Source: Garcia nutans (Eukaryota; Streptophyta; Magnoliopsida; Malpighiales; Euphorbiaceae). Taken from it: a DNA stretch of 64,000 bases. How positions within the stretch are numbered: the first letter of the stretch is position 1; every line of letters begins with the position of its first letter. The notes beneath the pieces are model-generated. The model did not search any database and was not told the DNA's origin. It was given only the letters and a program-made list of their open reading frames with translations. The translations under genes were made by a program, and so were the position numbers. Shown here piece after piece: positions 1 through 11,263 of this stretch. The stretch lies in assembly GCA_947685225.1 (NCBI GenBank), contig CANTUV010000007.1:15458501-15522500 (forward strand), written 5' to 3'.

Positions 1-320
1 AAACTCAAAAAAAAAACCCTAACACACTTAAATAAAATCACTGTCACCTCACTTCCATAAATTGTGTGATAAATTATGCCTTAGTAACTGATTAAAAGCC
101 TACAAAAACAAATTCATGGAAAAACATTTTAAATCAGTGTTAGTGAAAAATTTATTAAAAAAACTAAAAAAAGGGAGAAATCAGACTTACTTATGAAGGC
201 TAACATGAGCGGCGACGTGGGCTGAGGGCTCTATTTGTCTGTGATAGTTGTTGGACTCACTGTTGCTGGTTGAGTGTGGATTGAGGCACCGAGCCGTGAG
301 AGAGCGAGCGGGAGGCAGAG
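1..320 (-). other. Flank of solo LTR; possible remnant of a host 5' exon
   Basis: AT-rich DNA (1-180) followed by a GC-richer stretch (190-320). Read on the minus strand across the solo-LTR insertion (2806-2870 then 315-190), an open frame of about 61 codons starts at the ATG at 2862 and reaches a stop next to a GTAAGT splice-donor-like motif near 193. This could be a first exon or UTR split by the LTR. No recognised protein domain is present, so the exon idea is only inference. Confidence 0.25.
316..320. repeat. Target-site duplication CAGAG, left copy
   Basis: CAGAG sits directly left of the solo LTR and recurs at 2806-2810 directly right of it, as expected for 5-bp Ty3/gypsy target duplications. 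Confidence 0.7.
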
Positions 321-2805
321 TTTAACACCCCTAAAAAGTTTGTACACTTGACTATAAAGTTATGTTGTCAAAACAATTAATTAGATAGAACTTGAAAAGT
401 ATTTCCTTATTTAATACAGGGATATGCTAGTGTGGATTAAGGCTGACATGCCCGTGTATTTAAAATCAACACTGCCTTCATAAGAAAACTTTCTTTTCTT
501 AAGTTTTTCACACACTCATTCCTCAAACCATCCATTTCTATTACACCATATAAATCCAAGTAAAACCTCAACATAATTAACATGAACTTACATAATATAT
601 ATATACATACAATTATTGTAATTTACAAAACTCTCATCCTAGTTCATAAAAAAAAAAAACTAGACATACACCTATATATTTATATATATAACATACTACC
701 CACAAAGCTATACAACTGTCATTCAAAATAAATGTCTTTTCCATGTGAACAATCTAAAACTCTTTATACAGAATATTTCTTAGAATACCTTTTTGTGATG
801 CAGTTGATTTGGATCTCTATAAATTTCACTCAACAGGCTCTTCTTTTCTCGTCTGATCTACACATCAGAAGCAAATCTAACACGCTAAGCAAAGCTTAGT
901 GGTACTTGTATATTCATAATAAGCAAGGAACTATTATGAAAGATAACTTTGAATTATATAATTTTGAATCATCATTCATGAAAAATAATAAAATCATCAC
1001 TTTGGTACTTTTAATATTCGATATACTCAACACAAGAAAACTCAATGTTCAATAATTTTAATAAATCAGTCACAAGGCATATTGTTCACATCATATGCAA
1101 TTCTTTTACTTTGCCCATATACACTGAATTTAGACCTTAGATTCGGATAACGGGTCACTGTCGGCAATTTAATGCCTAATATAAAAAATATGGCCAAAGG
1201 CCCACTGTCAAGTGTATTCACTTTTGGTAAATATGCCCACTATCACCGGTGACATGATGTGTCCACTAATAGCACGAAGTGCCCACTTTCACTATGGATA
1301 TCCACCCTCTGGCTAGCCATTCAACCCTAAGCTAGGTCTAACATCAATATGGTTTGGGAAATTTATTACTTATTCACCTCTAATAACATTTAATTTCATA
1401 TCACGTCAATAGAAAAATACTATAATCCTTATCTAATACTTAACAAAATTCGAAGGCTTCTTTGCAAACTAACTTGTAGATATTTTCAAACTTTTAACCT
1501 TAAATTTGACAAACATGCATATTTTTTAGTAATAATTATGTTATAAATGTTAATTGAACAAGAAAATTATATTAACATAAGAAAGGGGTTGAAAAAGAAG
1601 AAATTAGTGTTACAGAGTGGACATGAGCGTGCCTAAGAAATCCAGATGCCTGTGTGTACCAAAACATTATTAAAAGTAGAGCTACAGAAGCTGAATAATT
1701 CACACAGCCATGTGGATCAAAGCTATATGCCCGTGTGGATTTTCCAGGATTTTCCAAACTTAAAAATTCACTTTTTTCTGTGCCAAAGTTGTTCTAACTT
1801 CATTTTAAGTCAAAACAACCTAAACACATTTAATAACCATGATAAAAATGAACCAGAAACCAAACTTTCAAATAAAAAGAATTCAAATCAATCACTTTAC
1901 TCAATCCTCAATTAATCAAATCTTTAGGAATAAATTTAGTTATCAACACTCCATAACCATCACTCTTTAACAAAGAACAATATCATCACACTTATTTCTT
2001 ACAAAATTGAAGTAAAATTTATATAGAGGTTCTTCAATCTTTCCTTTCACAACATATCATTATTCAATTCTTTAGCAAATAACTCAATTAAAATGATCCA
2101 ATTAACTTATTCAAGCATTAAAATTCAAAGAAAACTAATTATCTGCAAATTACTCATACACAAGCACATACCTCTTTCAAGAACTCCTCTCTTTCTCTTT
2201 TCTCTCTACCCCTTTTGATTTTGGTGATAATCTTATTGATTCTTCTCATAAACTAGTGGATTCCTATGAAAATTTAGAGTTATAATTAAAGATCTTGATA
2301 TTTTGATGTATGGTAATGGAAGAAGATAGAAGAAAAGAGAGAAATGGTGATGATGAAGAGGTGTTTGGTGTGAAGATGATGGTAGAATAGAGAAAAACTT
2401 TCTAGGCTCCTCTTTATATAGTATCTAGGGTTTTGGATGGATAAGGTGTGCTTATTATAGCTTTGGTGCACTCACTTCTTTAAATTTAATTCTAATCCTA
2501 TTTTGAGTTTTGCAAAATCATAAAATTAATTTCTTTAGTTAATTTGAAGTCCTACAATTTATATTTCATAGTCTAACTCGTTAAAATTCACTTCTAGAGT
2601 TAAGGGCATTTTAGTACATTTCTATCACTTTAAGATTTTTTTTAACCAATTTCGTACATACCCGGATCAAACTTTCTATTTTTGTAAAACTTGATTCATC
2701 CTACTTTCCCACTTATTTTGAAACACCCAAGTCACTTTTATCACTATACATAATTCATTATCAATAGTTTATAGAGAATCACTGTTTAAAATTTCAAACA
2801 TTACA
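321..2805 (-). mobile_element. Solo LTR, chromovirus-like, minus orientation
   Basis: A 2485-bp stretch flanked by the 5-bp duplication CAGAG. On the plus strand it starts TTTAACACCCC, one base from the TGTAACACCCC with which minus-oriented LTRs at 25317, 28794 and 62392 begin, and it ends ATTACA, so on the minus strand it starts TGTAATG. It contains short phrases (ATGCCCGTGT near 450 and 1730, and a repeated CCCACT/GGCCCACT block at 1140-1320) like those in other LTRs here. No coding domain is visible. A single LTR with a TSD is best explained by LTR-LTR recombination that removed the interior. The first base pair is degenerate, so it is not recent. Confidence 0.65.
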
Positions 2806-3121
2806 CAGAGAGCTAGAGACAGAGAGGCTAAGAAGTCTGTGAGAAGGGTGGCGAGCGTGCATGTAGAATGAGAGAGGCGATCTGTGAGGTGAGGGAAAAT
2901 TTTAATATCCTTAACCAAAACGACACCGGTTTGATTAAGGATAAATAAAAAAAATATATATAAACTCTCAAATAGGCTTGGTCGGGTTCACTCAAAAATT
3001 TATGTCTCGAACCTGAAGCCCGGCCTAACCTCTTTCTGGTTGATAATGTCAACCCAAAACTCGACCCTATAAATTTACACCTGGCCAGGTCGGGTCAGGT
3101 CAGTTTCATCAGATTGACGGG
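2806..3121. other. Right flank of solo LTR; no gene recognised
   Basis: Starts with the right TSD copy CAGAG (2806-2810). It continues with purine-rich DNA, an ACGACACCGGT motif near 2920, and a GGTCGGG/GCCCGG-rich phrase at 2980-3110 of the kind often scattered in plant intergenic repeats. Nothing coding is supported. The sequence joins abruptly to Athila-like LTR sequence at about 3122. Confidence 0.4.
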
Positions 3122-3983
3122 TAACATGAATGGCCCTAACTCATATTAATAAGAAAACTCATCATATTAATTAAATTAAACATAGTAGATATAAATTAAA
3201 ACTTAAAATAGAAATTGATTAAGAGAAATGAAGAAAAATCTTTTAAGTAGATTGTAAATTAGCTCCAATCTCTTATCTAGCTTTCTACAATCTCCTCTCT
3301 TGAATTCTTCTTGATAATAATAAAACCCTAAAAATATTATTTACCAGCTCTCCCTTTCGTTCTATGTTTTATCCCTTTTATTAAAAAAATATATCAATTG
3401 TTTAACACTATCAAACTACCTATAAACAGACTCCTAAATGCACTCTACTTCTGCAGAATTCAATTTGTATTTTGAAGGCCAATTTTCTATTAGATAATGA
3501 CCTTATCTCAATCTAACTCCTCATCAAAGTTGTATCTCTTGAAGTGTATATGAATTTTGGCTTTTGAATCACTTTAATTGGACTTCGAAAACCCAAGATA
3601 TAGCCCAGTAACTCTCAATGGTTCAGATAAAAATTCTACTTTAACATCTCAGGCCTAATTTCGACTTAATCTTCAGAGGCACAAATGATCTTGGATTTTA
3701 ATGAACCAGACCTCTCTAGACATTTTGAGATGCACTCTTCAAACTTCATGAAGACAACTTTTTTAATCTCAAAGTCTATCATCACTGAAATATTTATTGA
3801 AACTTTAAAGGTCCAATCTGCCTAAAATCTCTATTTGCAAAGGTCCTATAAGAAATTAATTCAAGCTATGCTCTACTCAAAACTAATGAAATTAGAACAT
3901 ATAAATAAACTTAGAATAAATTAATTCAATCTAATTTCATCCTAAAACTGATAGAAAAATATATGTTCGATATTCACTTATCA
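3122..3983 (-). mobile_element. Athila-like LTR fragment, minus strand, 3' truncated
   Basis: On the minus strand it starts TGATAAGTGAATATCG at 3983. It matches, with many substitutions, the start of the fuller LTR at 46819-48343 and the fragments at 7919-8128 and (inverted) 6792-7889. The match fades at about 3122, so the 3' part of the LTR is missing. It lies downstream, in transcription sense, of the pol fragment at 4480-5690 and is probably the 3' LTR of that element. Confidence 0.65.
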
Positions 3984-4479
3984 CTTATTTAATTTTATAT
4001 AATTTGTTTTCATATATGTGCTGGAATGCTCATCGCGATCGCGCTGGGCTGCGTGATCGCAATAAGCTCTCTATCTCTGGGCTGTGCAATAGTGCTGGAC
4101 ATCATGACCACAATAGTGGTCTTATATCATAGTGCACTCACATTATTCATGCAGATGTATGACCCGTCCCGGCCTCGCTGATTGGCGAGATCGCGATAGT
4201 AGCCTCTTGTTTTTTTAAAGGAAAACACAATAAAAACACACCTTTTATTTCCCTTTCTTTTCTCACTTTTTCTATTTGCTTCACAATAAAAATAAAACAT
4301 TAAAGAACATAAAAAATTAGAATCTTACAAACTTGTTAAATTATAATCTAACTGAGAATAAAAAAAATTCAAAGAAAATCACTTGGGTTGCCTCCCAAGA
4401 AGCACTTTGTTATAGTTATTAGCTTGACTATTTCAATTAATTGCATCATAAAAGTAAAGCAATGGATTTGAATGACTCA
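3984..4479 (-). other. 3' untranslated region of Athila-like element with CpG-rich block
   Basis: Non-coding. It holds a CpG-rich block of GATCGC-type motifs (4021-4200) that recurs at 32885-33045, 36076-36190, 38650-38890 and 43420-43665, always between pol and accessory-ORF modules or at their junctions. It also holds the hairpin-forming CTTGGGTTGCCTCCCAAG at 4382-4399. This copy lacks the accessory and AT-hook ORFs found in the same interval of the elements at 7.9-48 kb. Confidence 0.6.
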
Positions 4480-5690
4480 AACCCATTTTCATTGTATGGT
4501 TTAAGGTGAAGCCCATTCAATTTAAATTTACTATCATGACTTTGAAGCTCTACTGCACCATGAGTAAAAATCATAGAAATTATAAAAGAGTCCGACCATC
4601 TAGATTTTAACTTGCCAGGAAATAATTTAAGTCTTGAATTAAATAATAAAACTTTTGACCCTCATGAAATTTTGCCTTTTTATATGCTTATCATGCCATA
4701 TTTTAGTTCTTTCTTTATAAATTCTAGTATTTTTCATAAGCTTGTAGGCGTAACTCATCTAACTTATTCAATTGCAATAATCTTTTCTTAGCAATAGCAT
4801 GTCGTTGAAAATTCAAGAGTTTAGTTGCCCAATAAGCTTTATGCTTTATCTCCACTAGTAAATGACAAGCTTTTTCAAATACAATTCGGTAAGGGGACAT
4901 ACCTATATGTGTTTTAAAAGCTATTGTATATGCCCATAGAGCATCATCAAGCATACTTGACCAATCTTTTCTTGAAGAATTCACAGTGGCTTCCAGTATT
5001 TGCTTCAATTCATGATTCGAGATTTCCACTTGTCCACCAGTTTGAGGATGATATGGAGTACCTACACAATGAGAAACACCATATTTAGCTAATAATGCAT
5101 CAAAATGACGATTACAAAAATTCTTGCCTCCATCACTAAGGGACACCAAAAGTAAAAATATTCTTTTTCAAAATTTTATAACATGTTTTGACTCATTCAA
5201 TGGTAAGGCAATTGCTTCCACCCATTTAGACATATAATCCACTGCAACCAATATATACTGACTCCCATAAGAAGATGAAATAAATCTATTTCCTACAAAT
5301 CAAAAAGTTCCACCTCCAAAATGTTTGTTAAAGGCATTTCATTCCTTTTGGAAATATTACCCATTCTTTGACATTTATCATAGCTATACACAAATTTATA
5401 GGGATCCTTAAATAATTTAGGCTAATAGAATCCACATTGAAGCACTTTGGCAGCTGTCCTAGAAGATCCTAAATGACCCCCACATTCTAGAGCATAACAA
5501 TGATTTAATATACTTTGAATTTCATCCTCATTCACACATCTTCTAATCATTTGGTCAGAGCAATATTTATGTAAATACAGATCATCCCAAAAATCACATC
5601 ATGTAAAAACTTCTTTCTCTATTGATAAGTTAAATTACTAGGGAGTATTTTGCATGCCAAATAATTAGCATAATTTGTGGGAGGAGAGTA
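4480..5690 (-). pseudogene. Ty3/gypsy pol fragment: integrase and C-terminus (Athila-like)
   Basis: Decayed 3' half of a pol gene. Reading 5' to 3' on the minus strand: the HHCC zinc-binding region (HCYALECGGH, then CQRMGNISKR, about 5650-5290); the integrase catalytic core in the longest open piece at 5149-4724 (YHPQTGGQVEISNHELKQ, which holds the catalytic Glu, then ALWAYTIAFKT); and a C-terminal tail (KLFPGKLKSRWSDSF, then THGAVELQS, 4700-4480). Frames change near 5150 and 4720, and stops interrupt it. RT and RNase H are absent: upstream sequence is replaced at about 5690 by an inverted LTR/UTR piece. It is the only integrase remnant of this family here, and it identifies the tail found fused to RT in the deleted copies. 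Confidence 0.85.
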
Positions 5691-6791
5691 GTTAGTTTAA
5701 TTTGCAAGTGCACAAAATCTCTGTAAACACTCTCAAGATTTCTATATGATGTGTTTTGCATTAGATTTGGTAATTAGTAAACACTCTCAAGCTTTCTATA
5801 TGATGTGTTTTGCATTAGATTTTGTTAGGTTGTTTTTTGTTTTAATTTTTATTTAATTTCATTTTTTATTGTAGTAGATTTAATTTTCAGTTTTTAATAA
5901 ATATTAGGATTTGTTTTACTCCTATTTTGCAAACTATTTAGTTATTTTGATCCCTACTTGTCTTACTTGTTATTGAGTGCATTAATTATTATTACTTTAG
6001 ATTTCAACATGATAATTAAACTCTTTTAGCTAGATTGAAATAATTTTTATTTATTCTCAATTTAATGCATGGAATGGATGAGGTTATGATCTTGAAAAAT
6101 TTTATAAATTAAGAACACTTATTTTTAAGGATAGTTATAATTGTTATTATATTGAATCATAGTCTTTTGAGTTCATTGTATTGTCATAGATTCTTGAGTC
6201 AGTATGTATCACTAAGATAGTTAATTGTTTAATTATGTGGGGATATGATATGAAAATTATGCATTAATAATTAATAAAAATAAAATTTTCGAGATAGAGT
6301 ATAAATGCACTCGCTTTAGATAATAAAGGTGGAATGGAGCACAAAATGCATCCACCATAAAAAAAAAATAATGGGATAGAGCATAAAATGCACCTACTGA
6401 ATATATATATATATATATTTGATAATGATATTAAAAACATAGTTCTTATTGATCCTCAATTGTTGTGTATAGTTGGCTACTTAGTGATACTTGCTATATT
6501 CTCGGATTAATGAAGTTATGATAAATTGCTTATGAGGATTAATAAAGTTATGATGAATTACTTATGGTTATGGTTTGATGTAAAAGCTTTTATATATTAT
6601 CCTAATTAATAAATGTGCTTAGTTTGTGGAGTCGTTTAAGGTTATGATTCTTTGAAGTTTAGTGTTTTAAGTTAAGAATAAGTGATTGTTATTTTTCTTT
6701 GGTTAGTTGTGTTTGATTGATTATTGAGATTTGATTTAATAATGATTAATTTACTTGAGGATAAGCAAATGTTCAAGTGTGGCCCTCTAAA
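5691..6791 (+). repeat. Inverted copy of Athila-like 3' UTR
   Basis: About 1.05 kb (5760-6791) is an imperfect reverse complement of 8140-9090, the 3' UTR of the minus-strand element ending at 8128. Landmarks in both are the GATGAGGTTATGAT phrase, the ATAATAAAGG phrase and the GAGGATAAGCAAA phrase just before the LTR. No coding potential is seen. The two arms are about 1.3 kb apart and could form a long foldback RNA. Confidence 0.7.
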
Positions 6792-7889
6792 TATTAAGTC
6801 AAAATTAGGCCTGAGATGCTAAAGTAGAATTCATACCCGAACCACAATTGAGCCATATTGTAGGCTTTCAAAGTCCAACTAAAGTGATTCAAAAGCTTAA
6901 AGACATATATACTTCAAGAGCTACAACTTTAATAAGGAGTTGGATTGAGATAAGGTCTATATTTGAAAGACAATTGGCTTTCAAAATACAACTCCAATTC
7001 TGCAGAAGTAGAGTGCAATTAGGAGTCTGTTTTTGGGTATTTTGATAGTGTTAAACAATTGATATATTCTTTTATAAAAGGGATCATACTTAGAACATAA
7101 AAGGGAGGCTGGGAAACAATATTTTTAGGGTTTTATTTTTATCAAGAAGAATTCGAGAGAGGAGATTGTAGAGAGCTAGACTAAGAGATTGGAATTGATT
7201 TACAATTTACTTAAAAGAGTTTTTCTTCACTTCCTTTAATCAATTCTATTTTCAGTTTTAATTGTATTTACTATGTTTAATTTAATTAATATGATTTGTT
7301 TTTCTATAAATATGAGTGGCTAAATTCGTTATCTAGAATATTGGTGAAGTGTGATTGATTGTTTGATATATGTTTGTAATCTATTTTTCTTTATTCATGT
7401 TAATTTTATTATTGAACCTAATACTTGTAATTGTTTGGCCACCAATTGCATGATTTTAGATTAGTGAATAAGTCTGAGAGGAATGTTCATTGATTGGAAT
7501 TAAGTAATAAAATCACAAAAAAATAATTGGTATGAAAGTATTCAATTTGACTTGTGTGGAATTATATGAATGATTAACTCTTAATGAATTGATTATAGGT
7601 TGTTAAGGCTATTGAGAAATAGGTTAATGATTTATAATTAATATGTTATTATGTCTTGAGAAAGAGTAGTAATTATTTAAGAATCATTTATCCATAATGT
7701 TAATAATTAAAATTGGATTAATAGACACAAGAAATTATCATTCGATTATCACATGGATTCAATGTTCTAGGTTGTTATTTTGATTGTTCTAGGTTGTTAT
7801 TTTGATTGTTACTTCTCAACGATATCTTATTTCATAACTGTATTACTTGAATACGATTTTACGCACTTGCAGAGTTTGCCTATCACTTC
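6792..7889 (+). mobile_element. Athila-like LTR fragment, plus strand, start missing
   Basis: Reverse-complement homologue of 3122-3700 and of the LTR at 46819-48343. The first about 200 bp of the LTR (TGATAAGTGC onward) are absent, so homology begins about one-fifth into the LTR. The end is recognisable as ACTTGCAGAGTTTGCCTATCA (7868-7888), matching the LTR end at 46819-46850. Oriented opposite to its neighbours, it belongs to an inverted fragment with 5691-6791. Confidence 0.65.
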
Positions 7890-7918
7890 CTCTTATCAGT
7901 CATATGCAAAATTGCAAA

Positions 7919-8128
7919 CTCTATCATCACTGAAATCTTTATTAAAGTTTTAAAGGTCCAATCTGCCTAAAATCTCTATTTGCAAAGGTCTTATAAGAAA
8001 TTAATTCAAGCTAAGCTCTACTAAAAAATAATGAAATTAGAATACATAAACAAGCTTAAAATAAATTAATTCAACTCAATTTCATGCTAAAACTGATAGA
8101 AAAATATATGTTCGATATGCACTTATCA
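7919..8128 (-). mobile_element. Athila-like 3' LTR stub, minus strand
   Basis: On the minus strand it starts TGATAAGTGCATATCG at 8128 and is collinear with the first about 210 bp of the LTRs at 3983 and 48343, then is cut at about 7918 by the inverted fragment. It follows a purine-rich tract (GTGTGGGAGAATT on the minus strand, 8129-8141) that fits a polypurine tract. It is therefore the 3' LTR of the element whose 5' end lies at 35.6-36.1 kb, beyond the nested insertion. Confidence 0.65.
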
Positions 8129-9120
8129 AATTCTCCCACACATAAACCTTTGCTTATCCTCAAGCAAATTAACCATCATTAAATCAAATTCCAACAATCA
8201 ATCAAACACAATTAGCCAAAGAGAAATAATAATCACTTACTCTTAACTTAAAATACTAAACTTCAGAGAATCATAATCTTAAATAACTCCACAAACTAAG
8301 TACACTTATTAATTATGATAATATATAAAAGATTTTACCTCAAACCATAACCATAAGCAATTCATCATAATTTAATTAATCCAAGAATATAACAACCATC
8401 ACTAAGTAGCTAACTCTACAGAATAACTGAGGATCAATAAGAACTATGTGTTTAACATTATTATATATATATATATTCATAATGGGTGCATTTTATGTTT
8501 CATTCCAATATTATTATTATTATTATTTTATTGTAGATGCATTTTATGCTTCATTTTACCTTTATTATCTAAAGCGAGTAAGTTTTATGCTCCATGTCGC
8601 AAAATTTTTATATTTTATATTTATTAATTAATTATGCATAATTTTCATATCATATCCCCACGTAATTAAACAATTAACTACTTTAGTGATATATACTAAC
8701 TCAAGAATCTATGACATTATAATGAACTTCAAAGACTATGATAAAAACAATTATAACTCTTTTTTTTAACAATAAGTGTTCTTAATTTATAAAATTTGTC
8801 AATATCATAACCTCATCCATTCCATGCATTAAATTAAAAATAAGAAAAAATTATTTCAATCTAACTAAGAGTTTAATTATCATGTTGAAATGTAAAATAA
8901 TAATAATTAATACACTCAATAACAATTAAAGAACAAGTAAGGATAAAAAATAACCAAATAGATTGCAAAATAAGAGTAGAACAAATCCTAATATTTATTA
9001 AAAAATGAAATTTAAATCTATTAAAAATAGAAAAATGAAACTAAATAAAAATTAAAACTAAAAACAACCTAACCAAATCTAATGCAAAATAAATTAATGA
9101 TAAAAGTTAATTAGAATCTT
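8129..9120 (-). other. 3' UTR of Athila-like element
   Basis: AT-rich and non-coding, between the AT-hook ORF and the 3' LTR. It contains a short AT dinucleotide run at 8461-8475 and ends in the probable polypurine tract. Its near 1-kb inverted copy lies at 5760-6791. Confidence 0.6.
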
Positions 9121-9525
9121 CTAAGCATCTCCCTCTTCATTCTTAATATTTACTGCACTAAATTGCTCTTTCTTAGGAATCTTAGGAGGTCTTTCTATCT
9201 TTTTCTTCTCCAATTTTGATGGCCTACCTCTTTTTCTCTTGATTGGTGATGGTTTAGGTTCATTATCATCATTTGAATTATCATCTAAAACTACTAAGTC
9301 AAGTTGTGATTTAGCTTTTTCATTAGCTTTCTCTAAAATTTCCCTCTCCACTATGTCATCAAGATCCATAGTGTATTCATTAGGATAAGCATAAGCACAC
9401 CTAATATAGAAGGCAGTGAGTTGTTTAGGCATTTCTACAGGCGGATTCACATAAGGTAAAGTTGGATCCCAAATATTGTCTTCATATTTCCAACCACAAA
9501 TAAATGAACTTTCTTTATTATTCAT
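9121..9525 (-). CDS. Small AT-hook protein encoded by Athila-like element
   Basis: An open frame of 134 codons from ATG to stop, in the sense orientation of the surrounding element and downstream of the accessory ORF. The N-terminal half is aromatic/acidic (GWKYEDNIWDPTLPYV, residues 11-26), then comes an acidic stretch (residues 80-91), then a strongly basic region with the AT-hook core KRKRGRPSK at residues 96-104 followed by KKK and PPKIPKK. AT-hooks bind the minor groove of AT-rich DNA, and the basic run could serve as a nuclear localisation signal. Paralogues at 36283-36691 and 41247-41510 are broken; the former keeps a second RGRP motif. I do not recognise the N-terminal domain, and a retrotransposon function is inference. 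This is the only copy without a stop. Confidence 0.6.
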   Translation of the reverse strand: MNNKESSFICGWKYEDNIWDPTLPYVNPPVEMPKQLTAFYIRCAYAYPNEYTMDLDDIVEREILEKANEKAKSQLDLVVLDDNSNDDNEPKPSPIKRKRGRPSKLEKKKIERPPKIPKKEQFSAVNIKNEEGDA

Positions 9526-10044
9526 CTTTTTCTATTCTAAGGCCTTGCTAATTATGAATTAAACTTGCTAGGAACTTAACCTTATATAGAGAAGAAATAA
9601 AGACTAATCCTAATGCATTCAACTAAAGGAATTCTACTTAAACTCTTATTATTATTACAGTTGATTAATTAAAAACAAAATCTTAGTTTACTAGGATTAG
9701 GAATTCAATTAAAAAAAAAGACTAATAGCATAACTCCAATCCTAGAAAAACTAAAATATCTAACTGAAATCTAATTAAGACCTAATTACATAATAACATA
9801 ATATATTTTTTAAAAAATTTCAAATTTAATTCTTTATTTAATTTTTTAAAAATATATTTTTTAAATGCAATATAAAGATAAAAAAAAATCACACAACTAA
9901 ATTAAAACAAAAATAGCAAAACAAATTAATCTAACTACTCTCCTCTCACACTTAATCTTTTCATTATCCCTAATGAAAAATAAACTACCACAAACAAGAT
10001 CACACGCAAATAATAAGAAAAAGAAAATATAATAAAAAAAAGAG
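9526..10044 (-). other. Spacer between accessory ORF and AT-hook ORF
   Basis: AT-rich non-coding sequence, collinear with 36692-37219 and 41511-42035 in the other modules. No ORF or RNA gene is supported. Confidence 0.5.
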
Positions 10045-11263
10045 ATAAGGGATGGAGTTGAGGAAGGGACAGACAAACTAAAAAACTCTATATACTTCAT
10101 TAACTAGTAATTATGATAAGTATGGCTCCTCTCCATGTTAATAATTCTTTGATTCATGGACCCTAGTTGGTCTCCCATTGTCCTCTGCTGCTCCTCCATA
10201 ACATTTAACTGTGAGCTCAAATGTTTATTCATTTCATCCATTATATCGAGCCGCCTTAGAACTTGTTACCATCCTTGTTCTACGTTGTTATTATCATTAC
10301 TTTCCTCCTCTTCATCATTTGTTTCTTAGGAACTCAGCGGAGCACCATTAGAATCTCCTTGAACTAGGTTCTTGTAGCACATTCTTGTTGTGGGATCTTT
10401 CAATCTACTTCTTACATCCAGAATTTTAGCACAGACTAATGTGTCATATGAATAGGACTCTCCACTCATGCACTCTATTGTGATGTTGTTAGGATCAAAA
10501 ATATTAAAATATAATGCTAATCTAGTAATAATATGACCAAATGCAATTGTGCTCTTAGGATGTTAAGCAATGAACATCAAACTCTGAAAAATATGATAAG
10601 TTGTAGAAACTTTCTTATTCTTATATGCATAATACAACAAAAATAACTCTTGAGTTGATACTTTATTACTCTCTTTTTTTCCAAACATAAGATGACACAT
10701 AAGTTTATGTAACAATAAAAAACTATGATCACAAATTAATCCATTAGGTGTATTCTTAATGTTAAACGAATTAAAACTAGTTAAAGTGTTTCAAAATTTG
10801 TCAATTTTAAATTCTTTAGAAGGACTACAAGCACCTTATTTAGGCAAGCCTAAAGCTTTGAAAATAACATCATAATCAATCATATAATCCACACCTAGCA
10901 TTCTACACTCTAGATTCTTATCTTGGGATTTTTGACATTTTAAAAGTTGTGAAGAATTCAAGAGTGAGTTCTTTTGTAAGTGTCATATTTCTTATCTACC
11001 AATTTTTTGCATCCTAATCTAGCATATAATTGCTTCGTCCTAGCATCAATACCCAAGTGTTCAAATATGTCATCACTATAATACATACAAGGAGATATTG
11101 TTCTTAAACATAATGATAGAAATCTCTTAAATTCTTCTTCATTATAAATGGGAAAAGGAGCATTAAATTGGAAAGATAAATATACCTCATCCCTTGAAGA
11201 GCTTAAGACCTTCTCCTTGCCTTTCCTTATTGATGTTTTTCTTGCAATTCTTTTTAATTTTGG
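10045..11263 (-). pseudogene. Accessory ORF of Athila-like element, distal part
   Basis: Collinear with the accessory ORFs at 37222-38468 and 42036-43268. Recognisable pieces are RKGKEKVLSSSRDEV, FQFNAPFPIYNEEE, FEHLGIDARTKQLYARLGCK (11260-10960) and the C-terminal MKYIEFFSLSVPS (near 10100). Several frameshifts and stops break it. The first three codons are 21 kb away at 32657-32667, because the composite insertion 11264-32656 entered after codon 3. The family resembles the extra ORF of plant Athila-type elements ('ATHILA ORF-1'/Transposase_32-like). Its function is unknown, and the assignment rests on memory of those families. Confidence 0.6.
11259..11263. repeat. Target-site duplication TTTGG, left copy
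   Basis: TTTGG here and at 32657-32661 bracket the composite insertion. Paralogues at about 38455 and 43255 read straight through (AATTTTGGTGCCATGC and AATTTGGTGCCATGC), which confirms this as an insertion site. Confidence 0.75.
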
